Shown here: in pieces, positions 47,047-55,730 of the stretch
Numbering within the stretch: the stretch's first letter is position 1
How the letters are laid out: every line of letters begins with the position of its first letter
Source: Bryobacterales bacterium
GTDB lineage: Bacteria; Acidobacteriota; Terriglobia; Bryobacterales; Bryobacteraceae
Reading direction: 5' to 3'
Assembly: GCA_016721425.1 (NCBI GenBank)
Contig: JADKID010000008.1
Span: 124,001 to 188,000, forward strand
DNA length: 64,000 bases
Notes under the pieces: generated by a model
Told to the model about the DNA's origin: nothing
The model's database searches: none
Seen by the model: only the letters and a program-made list of their open reading frames with translations
Program-made: the position numbers and the translations under genes

Positions 47047-48893
47047 AGGCTTCTCCAGGTGGTTTGGAATGTGACGCGCTCCATCGTGATGGCATCCACC
47101 GGGCAGCGCATGGCGCAGAGGGCGCAGCGGATGCAGCGGTCTTCGTCTTTCAAAATCGCCGAGTTCTCGTCGTCGTAGGGGACTAGCTTCAGACACAACG
47201 TGGGGCACACATCGGCGCAGCCGCCGCACAATACGCAGCGTGCGCCGTCGAATACCGGCGTGACGCCGCAGTCCAGGCAGCGAGAGGCTTCGCGCATCGC
47301 CGTAGGGGCGTCATAACCCTGTTCCACTTGTACGGACGGGTGTTGAAATCTCTCGTGCGGCTCAGTGACCGGGATGGCTTGGCGGCGGATGGATTCATAG
47401 CCGCGCTCGCGCCGGTACTGTTCCAGCACCTGATAGGAAGTGAGAACCTCGGCCTGCAACTGGCGGCCGGTGAGGTGCCTGTAGATGGACCGTGCCACCG
47501 CTTTGCCAGACGCGACGGCGTCGATGATGAGCCGTGTGCCGTGGGCGAGATCGCCGGCGACGAAGATGCCGGGAACCGATGTCGACAGAGTGGACGGGTC
47601 AATCCTTGGCCAGCCCGGGCGCATGTACTCCAGGCCCACGCCATCCAGGAACGATACGTTGGGCGCCTGGCCCACGGCCATCAGCACGGTGTCGCAAGGC
47701 ACTACCGCGATTTGCGCATCGTCGTAGACAGGAGAGAAGCGGCGGTTCTCGTCGTAGACGCGGAGGCAGCGGCGGAAGCGCACGCCTGTCACCGTGCCGT
47801 GTTCGTCGCGCTCAATCGATAGAGGGCCCCAGCCATTGCGGCGCTCGATCCCTTCCTCGTCGCCTTCCAGGATCTCCAGCGTATCGGCGGGCATCTCTTC
47901 CAGGCTTTCCAGCGAGGTGAGGCAGACCTTGGGTGCGCCGGGCAGGCGGGCGGCCGTGCGCGCCGTGTCGTAGGCGATCTGCCGCACCACGGTGCGCGCC
48001 ACGTCGTAGGCAACGTTGCCGCCGCCGATGACGACGACGCGATGCCCGATGGCTAGTGGCTCATTCAGGGACACGGCGCGCAGCAGATCGACACCGCCGA
48101 ACACGCCTGGGCCCTGTTCGCCTGGCAACCCCAGGCCACGCGAGCTTTTTGCGCCGACGGCCACGACGATGGCTGCATAATCGCGCTGGAGGTCTTCGAG
48201 TTGGACATCGCGGCCCGCTGCGGTGTTGCACCGGAGCTCGACTCCCAAAGCCTGGATGACGGCGATCTCGCGCTCGATTACCTCGCGTGGCAACCGGTAG
48301 GCCGGCACGCCGAGAGCCAACATGCCCGCCGGCACTGGCTCGCTCTCGAACACCACGGGACGGAAGCCCAGCAGGGCGAGATCGTGGGCGGCTGAGAGGC
48401 CGGCCGGACCGGCACCGATGATGGCCACACGCTGGCCGTCGGCCTTCTGGAAATTGCCTTCGGCCGCAGCGCGCAGCAACGCCGCCATCTCATCCACATC
48501 TGCCGCGACCGGCGGAGTGAAGTTCTCTATGTTGCGCAGGACGTCGAGCGGCGGCAGAGCCTCGGGGCCGGCGAACTCGCAGGCGAAGCGCTTGAGAGCG
48601 CGGATGGAGATGGGACGGTCGTTGGCGACAAACCGGCCATCATCATCCACACGCGGAACCTTGCCGCGCCGGCAGGCGGCCTCGCACGGCGCGCCGCACA
48701 CCCGCCCGCAGATGGAGGCGAACGGATTGGGGCCTCGGGCGATCAGGTAGGCCTCGGCGAACCGTCCGTCGGCGATGGCGCGCACGTAGCCGCGCGCATC
48801 GGTGTGCACGGGGCAGGCCACCTGGCAGGAGATCAGTCCCTTGTGATAGCCATCACCGGGCACTTCGATCTGGAGCAGGTCCGATCGTGTCAC
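47043..48893 (-). CDS. GltD-like FAD/NAD(P) oxidoreductase with extra Fe-S domains
   Basis: A 616-residue flavoprotein. The N-terminal helical Fe-S domain of the glutamate synthase beta-subunit type has cysteines in ISCQVACPVH and ICGRVCGAPCEAACRRG. FAD binding is at VAIIGAGPAGLSAAHDLALL and NAD(P)H binding at RVVVIGGGNVAYDVA. A second FAD motif is GIFVAGDLAHG. The C-terminal tail adds two [4Fe-4S] clusters (CVLCGGCADVCP and CIRCALCAMRCP). It is cytoplasmic and could move electrons between NAD(P)H, ferredoxin and the respiratory chain. The GTG at 48893 is chosen for its GTGA overlap with the Rrf2 gene; the frame extends to 48914. Confidence 0.88.
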   Translation of the reverse strand: MTRSDLLQIEVPGDGYHKGLISCQVACPVHTDARGYVRAIADGRFAEAYLIARGPNPFASICGRVCGAPCEAACRRGKVPRVDDDGRFVANDRPISIRALKRFACEFAGPEALPPLDVLRNIENFTPPVAADVDEMAALLRAAAEGNFQKADGQRVAIIGAGPAGLSAAHDLALLGFRPVVFESEPVPAGMLALGVPAYRLPREVIEREIAVIQALGVELRCNTAAGRDVQLEDLQRDYAAIVVAVGAKSSRGLGLPGEQGPGVFGGVDLLRAVSLNEPLAIGHRVVVIGGGNVAYDVARTVVRQIAYDTARTAARLPGAPKVCLTSLESLEEMPADTLEILEGDEEGIERRNGWGPLSIERDEHGTVTGVRFRRCLRVYDENRRFSPVYDDAQIAVVPCDTVLMAVGQAPNVSFLDGVGLEYMRPGWPRIDPSTLSTSVPGIFVAGDLAHGTRLIIDAVASGKAVARSIYRHLTGRQLQAEVLTSYQVLEQYRRERGYESIRRQAIPVTEPHERFQHPSVQVEQGYDAPTAMREASRCLDCGVTPVFDGARCVLCGGCADVCPTLCLKLVPYDDENSAILKDEDRCIRCALCAMRCPVDAITMERVTFQTTWRSL

Positions 48894-49342
48894 GACGCCC
48901 GCCTTCCCTTCCACTGAGGCGTCACCAATGGCGGGACCGGAATAGGCGCAGCCAGTGCAGCAATGGTTGTTCTGTCCAGGAACCGTTCAAAAACGTCGCG
49001 GCACTCCTGCCATCCGGAGTGTGCCGCGCACTGGTCCGCTTCCTTGCAGTCGCGGCCGCAATCCAGGAAGCAGCCCTTTCGCCAGCGCGCGTGGTCGAAG
49101 AGGTTCACTACGTCGGTCAGCCGGATATGCGCTGCGTCCCACACGAGCTGATAACCGCCGTGGCTGCCGCGCGTGGCGTGGATCATGCCGGCGTGGCCGA
49201 GGAGACAGAGGATCTTGGAGAGGTAGTTCGGGGGGATGCCTGCCGTGCAGGAAAGCTGCTTGCCGGTGACGCTTCCGTTGCCGCCGAGGACGGCCAATTG
49301 GATGAGTGCCCGAACTGCGTGTTCCGCGGTAGCCGAGAGCAT
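48890..49342 (-). CDS. Rrf2-family transcriptional regulator (Fe-S type)
   Basis: A 150-residue winged-helix regulator. MLSATAEHAVRALIQLAVLG opens the family DNA-binding domain, and GIPPNYLSKILCLLGHAGMI with TRGSHGGYQL completes it. The effector loop holds CFLDCGRDCKEADQC, four cysteines that fit a redox- or NO-sensing Fe-S cluster as in NsrR and IscR. No clear Shine-Dalgarno precedes the ATG. It is coupled to the flavoprotein gene and is likely to control this operon (inference). Confidence 0.9.
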   Translation of the reverse strand: MLSATAEHAVRALIQLAVLGGNGSVTGKQLSCTAGIPPNYLSKILCLLGHAGMIHATRGSHGGYQLVWDAAHIRLTDVVNLFDHARWRKGCFLDCGRDCKEADQCAAHSGWQECRDVFERFLDRTTIAALAAPIPVPPLVTPQWKGRRAS

Positions 49343-49425
49343 TGTTTACTTCTTCATGAACAACTATACAATTGCCCCGGCAGATTGCAAGAGAAAAGTT
49401 GAGGAAGTTGAGTGGTGCGTCGTTC

Positions 49426-49866
49426 CTAGACGGTTTTGCGCTTTGCAGGACGGGCTCTTTTGAAGGGAACGCCGGATATCTTGTCCAGCGTGGTGCCCTC
49501 GAGGAAGTGGACTAACTCCGCTTTGACGCTCTTCCATGCCATGTGGGCCGTACACGGATCGCAGTCTGAACACTCGGTTCTTACACCCAGGAAGCACGAT
49601 TTCGGGGCGACCTGACGATCGAATAACCCGACCACCTCGATCAGATGGATCTGATCCGCGGGCCGGCTCAGGCGATACCCGCCGTTACTACCACGAGTCG
49701 CCTCCACGAGCCCCGCGGCAGCCATGGTGATCATGATCTTGGAGAGGTAGTTACCGGGGATCTGCGCCAGGCGCGCCATGTCTTTGCCGAGCACGAGACG
49801 CTCGGCTGGTTCAGAGGCAAGAACGAGAAGAGCGCGCAGAGCGTATTGTGCGGTCGTGGAGAGCAT
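49426..49866 (-). CDS. Rrf2-family transcriptional regulator (Fe-S type)
   Basis: A 146-residue paralogue of the neighbouring regulator. MLSTTAQYALRALLVLASEP, IPGNYLSKIMITMAAAGLV and TRGSNGGYRLSRP give the winged helix. Its cysteine loop is spaced differently (CFLGVRTECSDCDPC), which suggests a different cluster or signal. A basic tail (KRARPAKRKT) ends the protein. It lies between the ASPIC/TPR gene and the second Rrf2 gene, with an 83-bp AT-richer gap after it that could hold a promoter for the downstream half of the operon. Confidence 0.9.
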   Translation of the reverse strand: MLSTTAQYALRALLVLASEPAERLVLGKDMARLAQIPGNYLSKIMITMAAAGLVEATRGSNGGYRLSRPADQIHLIEVVGLFDRQVAPKSCFLGVRTECSDCDPCTAHMAWKSVKAELVHFLEGTTLDKISGVPFKRARPAKRKTV

Positions 49867-49902
49867 GGGATGGGGCGAACTCCAAATTTAGCAGACGGGG
49901 GA

Positions 49903-52527
49903 CTAGCGGGCGATTGCCGACAGATAGGCAGCCATGTCACGATAGGCGCGCTCCGGCGTGGTGGCGCCGTCCCAGCGCTGCTCGAATACGCCAAGGAATC
50001 CAAACTCACTGAACATGCGCTGCTTGACGTCGCCTTCATGGACCGAACCCGCTGGTTTCCAGCCTGGTCCGCGAGCCCGGACAGCGGCATCCAGCATTGC
50101 GGAGGCGTGCGCCTGGTCCTTTTGTCTCCACGCGACGTAGCCCCGGAAATAGAAGGCGTTGGCGGCGCGTGAATTGGCCTGGCAGGCGTGGGCGAGTAGT
50201 TTTTCGGCCTCCGCGTCATCGCCCAGGGCGAGCATCACTTCGCCCAATAACACGAGTGTGCCCGTCTCCTCCGAATTGAGCCGTAGCGCATCATTCAAAA
50301 CCTGCCGGGCGCGTGCCAGTTGCGACCTCGAGGTCGCGGAGGAGGCCAGGATCTCGCCCTTTCGCTGGAGCGCGCGGTGGCTCTGCGCATTGACACGGAT
50401 CAAGGAATCGAGTTCCGTGATTGCCCCCGGCACATCGCCCGAAGCGGCGAGGCAGTTGGCCAGATAGTAGTGCGAGTCCTCATGTCCGGGATTCATGGCG
50501 AGAGCTTCGCGAAACAGTTGAGTGGCGTGGGCGAAGTTCCGGTCGCGTTTCATCGCGTCCATCGCGGCCCGTTGAGTTTCCCAGAAACGAACCAGCGCCT
50601 GGTTCTGAGTTGCCATTGGCCGAATCCCGGTCTCGCCCTGGGTGACCTCCCAGATGCGGTTCGCCTCAATATCCTTCCAGGTTTCGACAGGGCCGCCGAG
50701 CCACCGCACTTCGAGCCGGTCGACTTTTGTTGCGCCGCCGAGCCCGATGTGGACTCGCCGCGAATCCTGCGACAGATACGATGAGCTGGTCACGGTGCGG
50801 CGCAGTGGCTTGCCGCCGACCCAGGCGACCACCACCGCTCCGTCGCCGAAGCCCAGCGGCGCACCGCTGCCAGAAACGCGATTGTGCAGGCGGAACTCGA
50901 CCCAGTTACCGTGTGGGACATCGTTGCGCAAGAGGCGCACACCTTCGCCATGATCCACGATGGCGATGTCCATGGCTCCGTCGTTGTCGAAGTCCGCAAC
51001 CGCGAGGCCGCGGCTCACGTGCGGTTTCGAGAGGGAGAGATTCCAGGGCGCCAGATCGTGGAAGTACTCCCCGTGCCCGTTCCAGAAGAGGAACGACGGC
51101 ATTGGAGCGAGGCTGCGTGGTGACTTATCCTTCTCCTCAAACGTGCTGCCATTGGCGACGGTCAGATCGGGCCAGCCGTCGGAGTCGAAGTCCACGAAGC
51201 TCGCGCCCCACCCGATGGACTGCATCGAAGGCTGCCCGACGCCGCGCATCTCGGCAACGTCGGTAAAGTGCAGTTCCAGCTTCTTTCCGCCAGCCTCTTT
51301 CTGTTCAGAAAGCAGGGACTGGTAGAGTGCGTATTGCTGTGCGATCCAGTGAGAGATGAACAGATCGTCGTCGCCGTCGCGATCGAAGTCCGCCGCCGCC
51401 AAACCCATGGATCCGCGATATTCCTCAACCCATGCGCTTCTGCCGGAATCGACGAACCTGCCCCGCCGGTTGAGGTAGAGCTTGTTCTCTGAGATATCGT
51501 TGGCGACATAGAGATCCAGCCAGCCGTCAGCGTCGAAATCGTGCCACAGCGCGCTGAGGCTCCGCCCCTCGGGGTTGGAGACGCCGAGGCTTTTGCCGGC
51601 CTCGGTGAACGTGCCGTTGCCGTTGTTGCGGAACAGGAGATTTCGTTCGGGCTCATAGGACGCCGGGTTCAGCGTGAACGGCACTTCTTTCCCGAACTGC
51701 TTGGTGTTGCTCGCCACATCACCTTTGCCCGGCAGGTATTTGACGTAACCGCAGATGTAGAGATCCTGGTAGCCGTCGCGATTGTAGTCGCCCCACGATG
51801 CGCCCGCCCAGAAACCGTTGGGGGATGGCATCCGCTTGTCCTGGACCAGTTGTCCGCGCTCGTTCCGGTAGAGCAGGATTGTGTCGTAGCCCGTGATCAC
51901 CAAGTCCAGCCAACCGTCGTTGTTGTAGTCCGCCCAAGCGGCGCCCATCCCGAGGATGCGCGTATCCGGGAAAGCTTGCACCGTTTCAAAGCGCCCGTCC
52001 CCCAGGTTGCGGTACAGGAGTGACGGCGCCCTCTGCGCGGGCGGCAGATTCAGCGCGCCGCCGCCACTGACGACGAGCAGATCGTCGAACCCGTCGTTGT
52101 CATAGTCTCCCCAGGCGACGCCAGAGCCCATATCTTCGGGCAACTGCGAGGTGCGGGCACCCTGAAACTGACGGAATGAATCGAGCCCGGCGAGCTTCGT
52201 AACATCGGTGAATCGCGGCTCCGGCGCACCCTGCGGGAGCTTGCGCCCAGGATCCTGCAGCGCATCGGATGTCCTTGCCGTGACGGCGATTCGTGCCGGT
52301 TCCGCGGCGGAGGTGGACTTCTGGGCGGCCCGGTCGCTGATGGTGCTGGTAATGTCAGTGGACGCTTCGCCTGGTTTGTACTCTTCCGGCTCGGAGTCCT
52401 TGCGGATGCGCCACGAAACCAACACGCCGATCAGTATCAATGCCGCCAAAGTCGCCGATGTCCACAACACGCGGCGGTGCCGTCGCGAGATGGTCTTGTG
52501 GCGGGCCGGAGATGGTTCTAGCGGCAT
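49903..52527 (-). CDS. FG-GAP/VCBS and ASPIC/UnbV repeat protein with TPR tail
   Basis: An 874-residue membrane-anchored protein. One N-terminal helix (about residues 22-38, LAALILIGVLVSW) is followed by FG-GAP/VCBS repeats such as VAWGDYDNDGFDDLLVV, AAWADYNNDGWLDLVITGYD and AAADFDRDGDDDLFISH, with Asp/Asn-rich calcium-type loops. An ASPIC/UnbV domain follows at about 560-650 (RVHIGLGGATKVDRLEVRWL). The last 200 residues are TPR-like (EALAMNPGHEDSHYYLANCL). The beta-propeller should lie outside the cytoplasm. The start at 52527 overlaps the cytochrome gene by 10 nt. Its role is unknown, though such proteins recur beside multihaem cytochromes in Acidobacteriota and Planctomycetota. Confidence 0.88.
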   Translation of the reverse strand: MPLEPSPARHKTISRRHRRVLWTSATLAALILIGVLVSWRIRKDSEPEEYKPGEASTDITSTISDRAAQKSTSAAEPARIAVTARTSDALQDPGRKLPQGAPEPRFTDVTKLAGLDSFRQFQGARTSQLPEDMGSGVAWGDYDNDGFDDLLVVSGGGALNLPPAQRAPSLLYRNLGDGRFETVQAFPDTRILGMGAAWADYNNDGWLDLVITGYDTILLYRNERGQLVQDKRMPSPNGFWAGASWGDYNRDGYQDLYICGYVKYLPGKGDVASNTKQFGKEVPFTLNPASYEPERNLLFRNNGNGTFTEAGKSLGVSNPEGRSLSALWHDFDADGWLDLYVANDISENKLYLNRRGRFVDSGRSAWVEEYRGSMGLAAADFDRDGDDDLFISHWIAQQYALYQSLLSEQKEAGGKKLELHFTDVAEMRGVGQPSMQSIGWGASFVDFDSDGWPDLTVANGSTFEEKDKSPRSLAPMPSFLFWNGHGEYFHDLAPWNLSLSKPHVSRGLAVADFDNDGAMDIAIVDHGEGVRLLRNDVPHGNWVEFRLHNRVSGSGAPLGFGDGAVVVAWVGGKPLRRTVTSSSYLSQDSRRVHIGLGGATKVDRLEVRWLGGPVETWKDIEANRIWEVTQGETGIRPMATQNQALVRFWETQRAAMDAMKRDRNFAHATQLFREALAMNPGHEDSHYYLANCLAASGDVPGAITELDSLIRVNAQSHRALQRKGEILASSATSRSQLARARQVLNDALRLNSEETGTLVLLGEVMLALGDDAEAEKLLAHACQANSRAANAFYFRGYVAWRQKDQAHASAMLDAAVRARGPGWKPAGSVHEGDVKQRMFSEFGFLGVFEQRWDGATTPERAYRDMAAYLSAIAR

Positions 52528-54587
52528 GCCGTGGAGTCTCCGGAGGGCGACACGCAAACAGTCGTCGTCGCGGAGGCAATATCCACCACGGGTGCCGTGA
52601 GCCCAGCCTTCTCGCCCATGACGTAGTTGAGGAGAAACTGATCGATCTTGCGGTAGTGCAGCGTGGCGTCGATCTTGAGCGTGCCGGGACGCGCGGCGGG
52701 TACGGAGAAGTCGCTGGCAGCGTCTGCCGCCTTCCCACTCTGGCTGGGACCGCCGGACGGGCACATGACCTTGTACTCCACAGTGTCTGAGTAGCCGGGG
52801 AACAGGGACCGGCGGTAGCGGACACCAACCATCTCCCAGAGATTGTGGCGGTCGATCAGATTGCCGTATTGATCCACGGGCTCAGCCTTAAACAGGAACG
52901 TCCCCGGTTCGAGAAAGTTGCGGCTGTCGCGTTTGCCTGATGAAAAGACGGTTTGGCCGCGATCGTCCTTCACGTGGATCTCCACCCAGCTTTGGATCAT
53001 GTCGAGCGGGCCCGTGGGATAGTCGTGGCCCACCTTGTTTGACACCAGCACCACGCGGACGGGGAGTTTGGCGCCCGGCGCGATGCTCTTCGGCGTCTCA
53101 ATCCGGATCCTCACGATCGGGCCGTCGCTCCATTTCTGTTTGATTTCCGGGATCTCGACCTGGCCCTTGAGCCACTGATTGGTGAGCTCGGCGTGCTTCT
53201 CGCCGTCGTCCAATTTGAGCAACGCAGGTACGAAGTTGTTCGCTCCCAGAAAACGATGGCTGCGGTGCTTGCCGTCGGCCGAGGTGCGGTTGTAGTCGGT
53301 GAGATCACCGGCGGCGGGATCGGTGGACTTGATGAGAGGCATGTGGCATTCGCGGCATTCCACCGTGGTCTTCGCATCGCCCTTCTTGTTCCAATGGCTG
53401 GCAGCCCAGTTGTCGTACTGGTTTTGGAGCTGGACCCAGCCGACGCGGTTCACCTGCTGATCGATGAACTGTTTGTGGCAGGCCGCGCAATACTCCGGCT
53501 TCTTGAAGACGCGCCGGCTCAGGGTGTTGTGCTTGGCCGGCCAGGTTCGAATCAGGAAATTTCGCGCCACCGCGCCGGCGGTACGGTCGGCGCTCCACTG
53601 CCACAGGTATTCAGTGGGCTGCGCGAGGGTGTAGTTGGCGTTCCCCTGAATGTCGGTCTTCTGAATGGCATGGCAAGCCACGCAGGAGATGCCTTCGTTG
53701 TAGCCGAGTTGTCCGGTCAGATTCTCCACAAAGATATTCTTGGTGCCGGAGAACAGCGAGATGGGGTCGTGGCAGCCGCCGCAGTAGCGCGTCGATTCCG
53801 GGCCATTCTGTTTCGCCATCACATTCTGGATCCCGAGGAAGATGGGGTCCATGGCGGCATAGCGGTGCGCGCTGGGCTTCCACTCTGCGTAGATCTGTTC
53901 GTGGCAACCGCTGGAGCCACACGTTCCGGAACCAGCCATGGTGCGAGGATCAAAAGCGCCGTTGGTTGCAGTTCGCGCGAGGCTGGGCGCGAACGGCTTG
54001 TCCTTACCGTAGAGGAAGCTGTAATCGGAGGGGAATTCGTTGCGGTATTTCGTGCCGGCGTAGGCGAGTGTCAGTGCGGCGACGGCGCACAATCCGACGA
54101 GCGAAAGGGCGGCGGAGACGCGCAGCCATGCTCCGGCCGCGTGCGAGTACTCGGCGCGCCGCCGCAGCCAGGCGATGACGATGTGCGGAATGCCGGCGGC
54201 GAGCGTCAACAGAGTCGAGACGAGATGGGTGTACCGCAGCCATGGAGCGGTGCGCTCGCCCAGCAGGCCCTGCCACGTAACTGCCAGGCCGGAGAGGACG
54301 CAGACCGCGAGCGCGCCCAGGCCGACGTAGCCCAGCAGCAGCACATCCGAGAGTGCCTGGCCCCTGTAGTCACTCCAGTGCCGGACAAGATACCAGGCGA
54401 AGGGGGCAAGGGTCAGTAGGCCGATTATGGTGTGCGCCAGAAGCCCCCACTCGATGGCCGGGTGGAACGGCCCGAAGGTGATGGCCAGCCCGGAGACGAG
54501 TTCGAACAGTAAAATGGCCGCGGCCGCCTTCGCGAGAAAGGCGGCCCAGCCGGTGTGGAGTTTTCCGGGAACGGTGGGTTTCTGCAC
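52518..54587 (-). CDS. Membrane b-type plus multihaem c cytochrome (c554-like domain)
   Basis: A 689-residue protein in two parts. Residues 1-185 form about five membrane helices with paired histidines (LLAHTIIGLLTLAPFAWYLV; YTHLVSTLLTLAAGIPHIVI), like a di-haem b561/formate-dehydrogenase-gamma-type quinone module. The exported part carries five c-type haem sites: CGSSGCH (a CX4CH form), CGGCH, CVACH, CAACH and CRECH. It matches the cytochrome c554-like family, with KPSAHRYAAMDPIFLG and ASHWNKKGDAKTTVECRECH. A C-terminal beta domain ends the protein. It could be a second quinol-cytochrome route into the periplasm. Confidence 0.87.
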   Translation of the reverse strand: MQKPTVPGKLHTGWAAFLAKAAAAILLFELVSGLAITFGPFHPAIEWGLLAHTIIGLLTLAPFAWYLVRHWSDYRGQALSDVLLLGYVGLGALAVCVLSGLAVTWQGLLGERTAPWLRYTHLVSTLLTLAAGIPHIVIAWLRRRAEYSHAAGAWLRVSAALSLVGLCAVAALTLAYAGTKYRNEFPSDYSFLYGKDKPFAPSLARTATNGAFDPRTMAGSGTCGSSGCHEQIYAEWKPSAHRYAAMDPIFLGIQNVMAKQNGPESTRYCGGCHDPISLFSGTKNIFVENLTGQLGYNEGISCVACHAIQKTDIQGNANYTLAQPTEYLWQWSADRTAGAVARNFLIRTWPAKHNTLSRRVFKKPEYCAACHKQFIDQQVNRVGWVQLQNQYDNWAASHWNKKGDAKTTVECRECHMPLIKSTDPAAGDLTDYNRTSADGKHRSHRFLGANNFVPALLKLDDGEKHAELTNQWLKGQVEIPEIKQKWSDGPIVRIRIETPKSIAPGAKLPVRVVLVSNKVGHDYPTGPLDMIQSWVEIHVKDDRGQTVFSSGKRDSRNFLEPGTFLFKAEPVDQYGNLIDRHNLWEMVGVRYRRSLFPGYSDTVEYKVMCPSGGPSQSGKAADAASDFSVPAARPGTLKIDATLHYRKIDQFLLNYVMGEKAGLTAPVVDIASATTTVCVSPSGDSTACR

Positions 54588-54609
54588 GCAGGTTCCTCTC
54601 GGGATCGCT

Positions 54610-54864
54610 CTAGATCAGGTGGGAGAGCGATTGCCATTTGCCTCGCGATGTGTCGCCGGCCCAGGGACGCCACGCCATGTGGATGGCGTCGTCAGCGCAA
54701 AGTCCGATACAGTGCTCTTCACTCCCGCAAGTCTCTGGTAGTGTGAGGACTGCCAGCGAACCAACCATCTCGAGGCACTTCGGTCCGCAAGCGTCGACGC
54801 AGAGCCGGCAGCCGGTACACTTCGCGTCGTCGATGATGGGCATCCACTTGTGAGTCAACTCCAT
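54610..54864 (-). CDS. Small 2[4Fe-4S]-type ferredoxin
   Basis: An 84-residue ferredoxin. The first cluster motif is CTGCRLCVDACGPKC. The second is atypical, CGSEEHCIGLC with a longer first spacing, and may bind a modified cluster. The tail (MAWRPWAGDTSRGKW) is unlike standard ferredoxins. It lies 22 nt upstream of the membrane cytochrome gene and 31 nt downstream of the RIC gene. It may exchange electrons with the flavoprotein at 47.0-48.9 kb (inference). Confidence 0.85.
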   Translation of the reverse strand: MELTHKWMPIIDDAKCTGCRLCVDACGPKCLEMVGSLAVLTLPETCGSEEHCIGLCADDAIHMAWRPWAGDTSRGKWQSLSHLI

Positions 54865-54895
54865 GGGGGATCACCTCGAACCGGCACGCTGGCAG

Positions 54896-55609
54896 CTATC
54901 TCTTTTCGAGCGCGATGGCACGCGGAAAGAGGATGTTGTTCTCGAGATGGATATGGACATGCAGGTCCGCCGCAACTGCCTGAATCCCCTCGTAGAGTGC
55001 GCGAACGGTGCTGCAGGCATAGGATGGAAGCTCGAAGTCGCGTGTGAGTGAGCGGATCTCCTCCAACGCTCCGCCCGCCTGCTCGTGCTCGCTCTCCATC
55101 ATCTTGATGGGATTAGCGATGGAGCCGAACGGCACCCGCGGCACCGGCTGGCCGGCCGCTTCGGCACGGCTGTACTGGTCGATGAAGGGGAATAGGACTT
55201 CTTCTTCCTTGTGCATGTGCGCGTCCATGTCCACGTAAAGGTTCCGATACACCACTGCCATTCGTAGCAGCATCTCGGGATCGCGAGCGCCGTGAACGGC
55301 TAGCACCTTGTCCATGCGGTTGCTGATCGCCGGCAGTTCGCGCTTCAGGAACTCGTGGTGCGTGGCGAGGATGTGCTTGACGAGGTCGCCGAGCGGCGCC
55401 GTCTGCCAGTCCCGGTCCTCTTCGCCGAAGGTCCGTGCCTGTTGAATCTCCTGCATTACGTCGGCTGGTTGCAGTCCCTTGGCGAGGCACGCCTCGTCAA
55501 ATGACTGCTTCCCGCCGCAGCAATAGTCCAATCCGTGCCGTTCCAGCGTGGTCACTGCGCTGAGCGACGTGGCGGCCACGTCGGCCAGAGTCTTGGTGGT
55601 TGTCATCAT
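54896..55609 (-). CDS. Iron-sulfur cluster repair protein RIC (YtfE/ScdA family)
   Basis: A 237-residue di-iron protein that repairs Fe-S clusters damaged by NO or oxidants. The N-terminal ScdA_N domain ends with RHGLDYCCGGKQSFDEAC. The hemerythrin-like domain carries the metal ligands in LATHHEFLKRELP, MDAHMHKEEEVLFPFI, MESEHEQAGGALEEI and DLHVHIHLENNILFPRA. I chose the ATG at 55609, with AGGAAGGG about 12 nt upstream; an in-frame TTG at 55618 is also possible. It is the first gene of the respiratory operon, which points to NO or nitrogen-oxide exposure. Confidence 0.93.
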   Translation of the reverse strand: MMTTTKTLADVAATSLSAVTTLERHGLDYCCGGKQSFDEACLAKGLQPADVMQEIQQARTFGEEDRDWQTAPLGDLVKHILATHHEFLKRELPAISNRMDKVLAVHGARDPEMLLRMAVVYRNLYVDMDAHMHKEEEVLFPFIDQYSRAEAAGQPVPRVPFGSIANPIKMMESEHEQAGGALEEIRSLTRDFELPSYACSTVRALYEGIQAVAADLHVHIHLENNILFPRAIALEKR

Positions 55610-55662
55610 TGTTATCAATCGCCCTTCCTGGTCTGATGTTGGCGCCTGCGGCGGTTCCAGTC

Positions 55663-55678
55663 AGTGACCACAATCACA
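55663..55678. promoter_or_regulatory. Candidate CRP/FNR-superfamily operator
   Basis: The plus-strand sequence AGTGACCACAATCACA matches the CRP-type palindrome TGTGA-N6-TCACA at nine of ten positions. It lies 53 bp upstream of the RIC ATG, and thus upstream of the whole respiratory operon, where an activator would bind. It is not the FNR/DNR form TTGAT-N4-ATCAA. No clear -10 was identified. Confidence 0.4.
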
Positions 55679-55730
55679 AACCGTGAATCGGCTCTTGAGA
55701 CCCGTTTCACCATCAGACGCCGAAGGGCTA

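Noticed and set aside
55606..55625. FNR/DNR box near the RIC start (TTGATAACAATGATG)
   Set aside because: The second half-site does not match ATCAA and the position overlaps the start codon; the CRP-like site further upstream fits better.
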